Origin: Saccoglossus kowalevskii
Taxonomy: Eukaryota; Hemichordata; Enteropneusta; Harrimaniidae
Length of the DNA stretch: 29,361 nt
Direction of reading: 5' to 3'
Assembly (NCBI RefSeq): GCF_000003605.2
Contig: NW_003116457.1
Location: 43,899-73,259, forward strand
Below the pieces are notes generated by a model. It searched no databases, was not told where the DNA came from, and saw nothing but the letters and a program-made list of their open reading frames with translations. This document shows positions 21,864-29,361 of the stretch, piece after piece (positions within the stretch are counted from its first letter, which is position 1; the number at the start of each line of letters is the position of its first letter). Position numbers and translations under genes: made by a program.

Positions 21864-23474
21864 TTGCATTGTCTGCAGCGAATTGGGTATAGCGCCCTCA
21901 CTGCTAGAATGACCTAGACCTCTGTGTGATTTTAATGGTTGAACATCCTGCTTACTCGTCTGTAACGGCGGTATTGAGTGGCCTACACCCACATATGTAC
22001 TGTACATTGTCATTTGATAAGAAAATTACAAATATATGTAAAACATTTTATTAACCAACTCTGTGTATTACGACAACTGAAGAAGTATATACCTACTGAC
22101 GCTAAATTATAGCGGTTCAATAGTTACATCTGACGTTACATGAAATACATGTACTGCGGCGATGCACAATTGTATTACACGCAATTTGACTGACAATGAC
22201 TGACAAATTAAATGGAAGTTTTTAGAATATTTTATTTAGACAGAAGCCATGATTACACCTCTCCCCTAAAACACACCGACAACAAAATACTTTTGTAGAA
22301 TGTTTTTATTTTTTAAATTTTATACAGCCATTTTGACTTTGTGTATTTATATAGTGTTTTGTATATTGGAACTGTTCGATTGTAATAAATTATCACATAA
22401 GGCACCGTGGGCAAAATCGCCGAATAATGACGTTATTGTAAACCATTATGACCAAGGTCACGTGATAATCCCTCTCCGACAAAGATTATATGATAGCATG
22501 TCTGTTCAATGCATTGTATCGAGTTCTTGGGTTGAGCGAACTCGTGACAGATAAGAGGACCCATTTTAAAACCTCTGCCCCAGTTTTTCCCAAGTTTAAT
22601 AAACATGCTTTTATTTTTAATATATAATTTGCACGAACTTCCAAGAACGACTATCATTCTGGTAGCGAGTCTCAATAAATTTGGTAAATGTTCTAAAAAA
22701 ATGGATATCGCTCACACAGCAGGTGAGGTCGTTTAACGTATCTACTTAAACCTTCTAAATATTGCCTATCATACCTGACACTGTTTATCTCATCGCAGTG
22801 GACTAAACCTTTTAATCACATTCAAATGTTCACCAACCTTATCATGAAACTAATTGTGATCACTTGGGCATTGTAACAAGACGATAACTGGTCAGTGCTT
22901 GATGAGGTCAATACCCGAACATGCCAACACAATTGTGCATGTGACTCATGAATATCTAATGTTTACACACGTTTTTCCTCCCATGATTTGTCACCGTTAA
23001 TGCGTCGCAAAAATTGTTCGTGTCATTTTTTTAAATGGAAGCGGTTATTTTTATTTGACGGCAACATCAATTCAATCGATTCGTCAAAAGATGGCATGTC
23101 AAAATAACATCATTTTGTTCTTAGGCTTCGGAAATACCGGTAGTTTTCAACCACTACAGGTATATTCAATTTTTCGATAGTCCGCGGTATTATAATTAAA
23201 ATTGAAATTAAGAAATCCACATTGTCCCATATGGCGTAATATCAGGGCCATGACTGGGAAGTTGGTGTAAACATTTGGGCTGTGTCCGACTAATTATTGC
23301 ACACATTCACACAGAAAGGGCCGCGCGTCTTTCTTCATAGTTTAACAACTGTATTTGTGGCTACATTAAAATAGTCCATGTAATAAAAAGATTGGTTTTA
23401 GTATTGCAACTAATTTCAATGCATAATTGCGACCTTCAATTTTAGTATATTTAGTATACAAGCAGGAGGGTCGT
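21864..23474. other. B-C spacer: nothing supportable
   Basis: Low-complexity AT-rich sequence with frames under 85 codons. No remnant of RING or DTC exons was recognised downstream of gene C. Confidence 0.5.
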
Positions 23475-23580
23475 CACCTGCACAGGCGCAGGAATTGAGT
23501 CCCAAGCGACGATAACAACACGCGCTTTGAATTTGTTTGTAAACAATGGCATGCTAAGGTCATCTGACGCATGCGCAGGT
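23475..23580 (+). repeat. Dispersed repeat, copy 2
   Basis: Second member of the family at 12130-12256, same orientation, ending in CTGACGCATGCGCAGG before a poly-C run. It lies about 200 bp downstream of the gene C stop codon. Confidence 0.6.
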
Positions 23581-23787
23581 GGCAACCCCCCCCCCCGCAT
23601 TAATACCTTAATAAACGCGTCACAGTCCGTGTGCAGTACATATGAATTCCGTAAAATAAACAAATAATAGGTAATACAAAATCAAACACGACATGCCACG
23701 ATGACGGTGGTCTTAAACACCTTTGTAACTGAACTACATTACAATATATCTTCTGAATATCCTAACATTCATTGGGTGTCTGCATCA

Positions 23788-26272
23788 CTAAAAGTCAAAG
23801 TCACTGTCACTGTCATCTTCATCTACTGTAGAAATGATTTCATCTTTCATCACAGATGAAGGTTGTTGCAACTCTGGACCGATGACACATTCTTGACTTG
23901 GCATTGTTAAAGGTCCTTTCTCAACATCTAAAGTAGCATCATTCTTCTTGAATTCAGTTGAAGTGTTACTACTATCTGGAGAATCACGCAAGTCAGTCAA
24001 CTTGAAAGGATGATCTTCATCCAGAGGTAGGCCCATAGAAGATATCTCGCTGGGTGGTAATGCATCTTCAAAAGACCCAATGAAACGTCCTGTATCACCA
24101 TCATAACCTGATTGTACAAAATCCATACCTCCGGTTAGAGAATCATAACCAGAGTGCATTGATTGATAATCAAAATCAAACCCTGCAGCAAAGTCACCAC
24201 CCCATGCACCGCTGACGTCGTCTTCCGTCTCAGGGAGGTCTACACTTCCAGCTCCACAGAACTCTAATATGAATGCACCAACAGCATCAGCATCAATGTT
24301 AACTATACGAATTTCAGTCAGCCCAGTGTCATCACTATTGGAGAAGGCTTCTACAGCACGGTGGAAAGTGTGTGCACACAAATCCAATGGCATTCCATAT
24401 ATTCCTATAAATCAATAGAATTAGGTAGATTTAGAGCGACCTGCAATGACTCATTTCACTAGTGAACAAATAAATGACAGATAAATAATTATATATGCAT
24501 GATATGCTTATTTATGTCTTAATGACTGTTCATACCTGAACTGATGGCTGGAATCGATATAGACTTTGCTTTAAGAACATCTGCCGCATATTCAAATACA
24601 TCAAGGAGCAATTTATAAAGGGTCTCTATGCCATGTCTTGAATAATGGCCACGCCTTCCCCACACTGGTCCAACAGCATGAATAATATGCCTGCATTTAA
24701 GCCTGCCACCAGTTGTATGACAGATACCTCCCACTCGCAATTCTCCATTTTGCTGGATGTATTCTGTAGATTCTCTCTGTATTTCGCGACCACCTGCTAC
24801 ACTAATTGCGCCAGCTACACCTCCGCCATGTCTGAGCTTAGAGTCAGACGCATTGACGATGACATCGGTATCTTCACGAGTAATGTCACCAAGGTATACC
24901 GATACTGTAACACCTTTTGCCGTTCTGTATGCCAAAGATAACCGCTCCAAGCATTTGTCAAGATCCAATGAGTGTTCTATATCACTCCTTCCCTCGGGCT
25001 GAGTTAGTGCTTCGGGGTGTACAATAGGCGATTTTTGATTAGATCCCACCAGTGATGAAGGTTCTTCATTTCGATAAGTGGACGGTTTTGGTGGCATTAC
25101 CTCAAGCCTTGTATCATCATCTGTATCTTCCACATCAACTGTATAGTCAGAGGATGATGTTACCACATCTGACATTAGTGAAGTTCCTACATCATCATCA
25201 ACACCACGTTCAAGTGAATTCCCAGTATTTGTGGGCGACCGGAGAAGCAATGCATACAGCATTGACTCCACTTTAACAAGTTCATCTAAGGTTGCTGCAT
25301 GTACAATCTGCTGGCCATTTTTTCTATATACTTTCACGGCTGCAATCTTCTCTACTGAGCTGATTATTTCATCAGACAATGTCCCAGATACCCATGATGT
25401 CACATTTGCTTGAAATCCCTCTAAAACCTAAATCGATAATTATATAGTATGTAATTAGTATCACAAATTCAAATAATTATAAGTGACTTTATTAAGTGTT
25501 AAATAATACATCTTCTGTGGATTGTCACATTCAGTAATCCCAAACAATGATGTTCCAAAAAGATTAGTCAATTATTATTAAAACAAGATTACCTCATCAC
25601 AGAGTACTCTTTTTATTTGACTGGTAATCTTATTTTCTTCTTTCATGAACGTGGCTGCATCTATAAAAGCGTATGATATACAAAAAAAAGTGTTGAAATA
25701 TGTTTATATGCCAAATAAACAAGAACATCAAATCACATCACGGGACGGTGTAAACATTTATATTATAAGTTGTTCAAGTTCAAATGAAATTTAGAATGGG
25801 TGATTGATTACTACACGTGAACATACTCGTCAACAGCTAACAGATGGGGTTCATTTCCCACATTAAGTACTCCTTTGCGTGTTTATGATCTGTAGCACTT
25901 ACAACTAAGTACAGATTTATATTGCAGTCTGATAGGTTACCAACACCAATGTCCTGGTGATTGAAGAGCAGATCGAAGCCGAAGTCCGAATCAGAAATAT
26001 TAATTCAGACAGATTGACGAGTTAGTGGTAGCAAACCTCTAAGCACACACAAACTCAAAATGTTGAAATTCAACATGATTAGTGTTACCTGCTCGTGAAT
26101 CGAACATCAATATTGCATGAATGCCACTTGCATGCGGAATATATTTATATCTTCCACGGAAACTATCTTCAAGGTAATCAGGGATGGCAGCTGTATCTGC
26201 CAATTCTTGCGGAATGTCGTATATCTTCACGACTCTTCCAGTGTGTGTACGATCTTCACTAGTCGTGGCCAT
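23788..26272 (-). CDS. Gene C: RRM-KH-macro protein with acidic tail, lacking RING-DTC, 4 coding exons
   Basis: Exons: 26272-26089, 25660-25593, 25427-24536, 24404-23788. The sum is 1761 nt, 586 aa. The start ATG (GAGTATGG) lies 10 nt inside a strong acceptor (TTTTAATAACAG). Domains: RRM-like (about 12-84; RVVKIYDIP and HAILMFD strands); one KH-like segment (85-146); acidic Ser/Asp linker; macro domain (about 256-440; GDIT, VNASD, RHGGGVA, then IYGMPL after the same phase-1 intron as A and B). The last exon then departs from its paralogues: instead of RING and DTC it has a Gly/Asp/Tyr-rich stretch with two SGYD motifs and ends in an Asp/Ser-rich tail (DEDDSDSDFDF). No DTC-like exon was found downstream to about 20 kb. 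It also lacks the KH-like 1 exon and the small linker exon of A and B. It could act as a ligase-less ADP-ribose reader, like PARP9 beside DTX3L; that comparison is inference. Confidence 0.82.
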
Positions 26273-27178
26273 ACTCGTTCACCTGTTATTAAAATAAAAA
26301 TATGTGTACTCATAAGAATCATATAATTCAGTAAGACATTATAGATATTTATATTATTCAAGTTGCTAAATGTTTTAAATGATCAATTACTAAATATCTT
26401 GTAATCAAGATTATGGTTATTATAAATTGTGTATAATGAAAAGTGATACCATGTTTTAGTATATGTCAGCATACAAAACATTGACATAAATGATGTGCAA
26501 CATGCAGTACCACATGTTACACAATCAATCAGGCTATGCACGAACAAACGTCCAATTTGTTGTCAGGTTGAAGAGTTGAAAACTGCGCGAGTGTGTGTGT
26601 TGGACGTACGTGGAGGTGGGGGGGGGGTACCTATTTACAAGCAATGCTTGACATTATAGCTAAATGAGTGAATATATTTTTGAACATGACCATTTACATA
26701 AAATTGATTTGCAGAATACAGATTCGATAATCGGACATAGAAATACACATTTTCAGATGTTCGGCATAATGTTGTCATCATTAGGATATTCATGATACTG
26801 CCTGAAAATTACGTTACAAGTCAATATGTATACTTCCAAGTAAACTTACACTAAATGAAGAGACATAAACCATATATATAACATAAATATGTCATTTGTC
26901 GACTATATTTGAGCACGAGACTATCGGAACGAGCACTAATAAATACTTCCGGGTTCACCAAGGTCGGCTGCTTTATTACAACGGATTTATAATACTGTTA
27001 CAGTGTGTATAAATACTCGCCGGCAATCTTAATACATCCTGTATGGGACACAAACGTTTTAATTTATATAATTTAAGTGAAACATGGCTTTAAATATACA
27101 TACATACTGCCATGGATATGCTGACATTATGCCGAGCCTCCGTTCAACAGTGACTCCGAGGCTGCGCTGTTCACTTAC

Positions 27179-27340
27179 CTTATACAGAGTGCGTGCTTAA
27201 TTTGACGCTTGTTGTAATAAGCCGGACTGCTGTTGAAATAATATAAAATGTTATACGTGCTTACGTAATACGAGGAATTGTAACGCTGGCCCTGGAATTA
27301 CCCATTTGCCAGTGGAAAAACAACAATTCCATCATATGTC
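27179..27340 (-). other. Proposed 5' UTR exon of gene C (5' end not defined)
   Basis: The minus strand has a near-perfect donor (TATAAG|GTAAGTG) at 27179/27178, just downstream of the composite element. It pairs with the acceptor TTTTAATAACAG at 26284-26283, ten bases before the gene C ATG. The transcription start is not visible; the upper bound is set by the element. Confidence 0.5.
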
Positions 27341-27343
27341 ATC

Positions 27344-27382
27344 TTTTCTTCGAAGTCATGCATATTCATAAGGGACTTCCCC
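27344..27382. promoter_or_regulatory. Composite kappaB/octamer-like element between genes C and D
   Basis: The segment has TTTTCTTCGAAGTCAT, GCATATTCAT, then GGGACTTCCC at 27372-27381, a perfect kappaB consensus match. It is 193 bp above the proposed gene C 5' UTR donor and about 580 bp before the gene D start codon, so it could serve both. Confidence 0.7.
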
Positions 27383-27756
27383 GAAGTTCATTCAGCTGAC
27401 GCAAAGGTTGTCTGTAAAACCCGGAACAACAACCATAATGCATACAAAAAACGGAATTATTATTTAATTGGCACATTCTTACAATTCTTATCCCCCATCG
27501 GAATGCGTTGGTAATAATTATTGTTACATGTTTTTAGGTTTACTATATTGACGGTGATAGTAAAGGATATATTATAAGGTACAGAGCTGCTGTTCGAACG
27601 TACGTTTTCAGCCAGGCGAGCGCAGTTTTCCAGTCCCAGCTCCATGTTTTGTAGATACCCGATGTTGATGTAATAACGTTCCCACAGTCCTCTGCGCGCA
27701 ACAATGGGTTTTTTGCAGTGAGGTAAAAATAGCACACATTATTGTGACGTCTGGGT

Positions 27757-27766
27757 TTTCCTTTTC
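27757..27766 (-). promoter_or_regulatory. ISRE/IRF-like site upstream of gene D
   Basis: The minus strand reads GAAAAGGAAA, which fits GAAANNGAAA, about 195 bp before the gene D ATG. One such match is expected by chance in a window of this size, so only the position makes it notable. A CRE-like TGACGT lies just upstream at about 27745. Confidence 0.3.
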
Positions 27767-27961
27767 TACGAACTCAGCACATGTACCTTTACCGCGAACT
27801 GTTGCCTGTCCCGGATTGGCCTTGTTCTGTTGCAGACTACAGAGCTGTAGTTGATTATCAGTTTCGTAAACTCACTAAATCGACTGGATTTGTATATTTG
27901 TACGTTCTAAGCGTAACTCGTATCAGTTTAGTTCACATTTTTATGTCTATGTCCTGACAAA

Positions 27962-28891
27962 ATGGCGGGTGTCGGTGAAGGTACGATAGAGGTGTCAGGG
28001 TACAGCCAAAACACAAGTGACGACACCCTTCTTTTTTATTTTGAAAACAAGCGACGATCTGGGGGTGGTGATATCGTAGAATCGGATAACGGGTTCAGAC
28101 GGAAAGGAAACCGGTGCTACATTACCTTTCAAAATCCATCTGGTAAGTTAGTATCATAATTAATAATATTTTATTTTATTTTATTTTATTCAAGCTATTT
28201 GCACAATCGAAGTTTAACCATTGTTAGTCACGCCTATTTATTTTGGACAAATTATACCTTCGATGCAGATCGTAAACCGCCCCTCGGAGCCACCCCTATT
28301 TAAATCCCGGACTTCTGGCTCAGTGAAGGTCGTGTGTCCCGTGCGTCCTTCACTACGGCCACCGCACGCCCAAGATCAGGTGCTCCCAGACGCAAATGTT
28401 CATGTTTATTCCAATGCGCTAATAAAGGCGATACTCTATACACATCCGTTTTGTTCTCGTTAAAGTTGTACAGTCTGTTTTGTCTCGTGCTAGCCATGTA
28501 TTGAATGGGAGAACCCTACAAATAAAAACAGTGCGTCCTGCTGAAATAGATAATAATAAATTAGTTATCAAGGTCAGTATTATCACTATTATTACATTAT
28601 CTGTATTGTTATTATCAACTTATCTGTACGTATTGTTGCTAACTAAAAATGTATTGTAATGTTAAAACGATAACTATCTGTAATTATATGTAAATACATG
28701 GTACATTTCTTAGCTTATATGTTTGAGTATTGAGTTAATTTGGACTTAATATTTATAGAATATCTCCGAACATACGACCAAAGATGGGCTAGGATATTTT
28801 CTGAAAGACCTCACTAAGTCTAAAGTACTTAATATTGCATATCTCAACGAAGACAAGAATTGTGCCATAATCACGTTTGCCGAGTCAATAA
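27962..28891 (+). CDS. Gene D (5' part): PARP14/PARP10-like protein, tandem RRM-like domains, continues beyond window
   Basis: Three exons are visible: 27962-28142, 28466-28572 and 28759-28891 (421 nt, 140 codons plus one base), with consensus donors GTAAGT, GTCAGT and GTAAGT and consistent phases (1, 0, 1). The start ATG has good context (CAAAATGG). Exon 1 carries YFENKRRSGGGDI followed by a CYITF strand, the hallmark of the first RRM of PARP10/PARP14-type ADP-ribosyltransferases. Exon 2 completes that domain (VLNGRTL...). Exon 3 gives a second RRM-like unit (LGYFLKDL... and NCAIITF). No macro or ART domain is reached before the edge, so PARP14 identity rests on the RRM alone; an RRM-bearing DTX3L-type gene is also possible. 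The last 470 bases look intronic. It is transcribed away from gene C with 1.7 kb between start codons, an arrangement like a bidirectional promoter. Confidence 0.72.
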
Positions 28892-29361
28892 GTAAGTGTA
28901 TTCATAGGCCCGAAGCAAGATTTCTTTTATTTACTGCGCACTAAATTGTACTGCTGTGCGCATGCGCTCTAGTACTCACATTACACGCAATACCCTTTGC
29001 ACGGTATTATGACCTTTGTGTGAACTCCATTCCATCACATGTAATCATCCGAATTTTGATATCATCGGTCACAAGGCTCAAATAATTTGGTTTTAAATAA
29101 TGGCAAAGTCAGTATTTATATTGATGGTTTGGTTTTCAATTTGCTCAAGCATGCATGATCAGTGGACAACGAGATAATTTCCGCTCTCGTTTTTGAATAT
29201 CGTTGGGCCCGCAATAAAATTAAATTTGTTGTTTGACTATTAAAAAAATAAACTCAATCGAAAAATGACAACAACTTGATTTAAATCTCTAGTAATTTTG
29301 TTAAACCAGCTTTCACAAACGTGATGTGCTTGCCAGTAAAACATTTCTTCGATCATGGATA

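Noticed and set aside
22300..22675. Opposed frames of about 80 codons between B and C
   Set aside because: Low-complexity and hydrophobic by composition, with no domain, splice context or paralogue support.
20389..23629. Shared 16-mer AAACGCGTCACAGTCC near 20392 and 23614 as a paired regulatory site
   Set aside because: It is a single short match with unrelated flanks, beside known repeats, and may be leftover repeat sequence.
28300..28497. Minus-strand 65-codon frame and overlapping plus-strand 80-codon frame in gene D intron 1
   Set aside because: They are partly overlapped by gene D exon 2 (28466-28572), which is supported by RRM continuity and phase. No independent evidence supports either frame.

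Overview
The window is animal DNA: AT-rich, with GT-AG introns, short exons, microsatellites, MITE-like elements and one 50-base assembly gap (10345-10394). No database could be searched. The gene content (RRM/KH + macro + Deltex C-terminal proteins beside a PARP14-like gene) suggests an invertebrate, probably a deuterostome such as a hemichordate or lancelet; that placement is a guess.

Three paralogous genes lie head-to-tail on the minus strand and a fourth diverges on the plus strand. Exon boundaries were set by hand from splice sites, reading-frame phase and paralogue comparison; each complete model sums to a whole number of codons. Gene A (9840 to 2512, 1033 aa) is KH-like x2, macro domain, acidic coding minisatellite, RING, Deltex C-terminal (DTC) domain. 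Gene B (19592 to 14125, 789 aa) is RRM-like, KH-like x2, macro, RING, DTC. Gene C (26272 to 23788, 586 aa) is RRM-like, one KH-like, macro, and an acidic tail in place of RING-DTC. Gene D (27962 to beyond the right edge, + strand) begins with two RRM-like domains, the first with the PARP10/PARP14-type YFENKRRSGGG signature.

The set resembles the vertebrate PARP9-DTX3L-PARP14 neighbourhood, whose products read, write and ubiquitylate ADP-ribose marks in DNA-damage and interferon responses. Here the macro reader and the DTX-type E3 are on one polypeptide, with a ligase-less paralogue (C) sharing a head-to-head intergenic region with D.

The strongest non-coding signal is a roughly 40-50 bp composite element, an A+T-rich octamer-like motif beside a perfect kappaB decamer. 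It occurs once upstream of A, once upstream of B and once between C and D, each time 159-193 bp above a proposed 5' UTR splice donor. It suggests NF-kappaB/POU co-regulation of the array.

Other points are a recent-looking conversion or duplication tract confined to the 218-bp DTC exon and adjoining intron of A and B, a RING lacking the usual histidine ligand, loss of the RRM exon in A, a perfect 36-bp intronic palindrome, and several non-autonomous repeats.

The left 2.4 kb, the A-B spacer (about 10.7-14.1 kb) and the B-C spacer (about 21.9-23.7 kb) hold no convincing genes.
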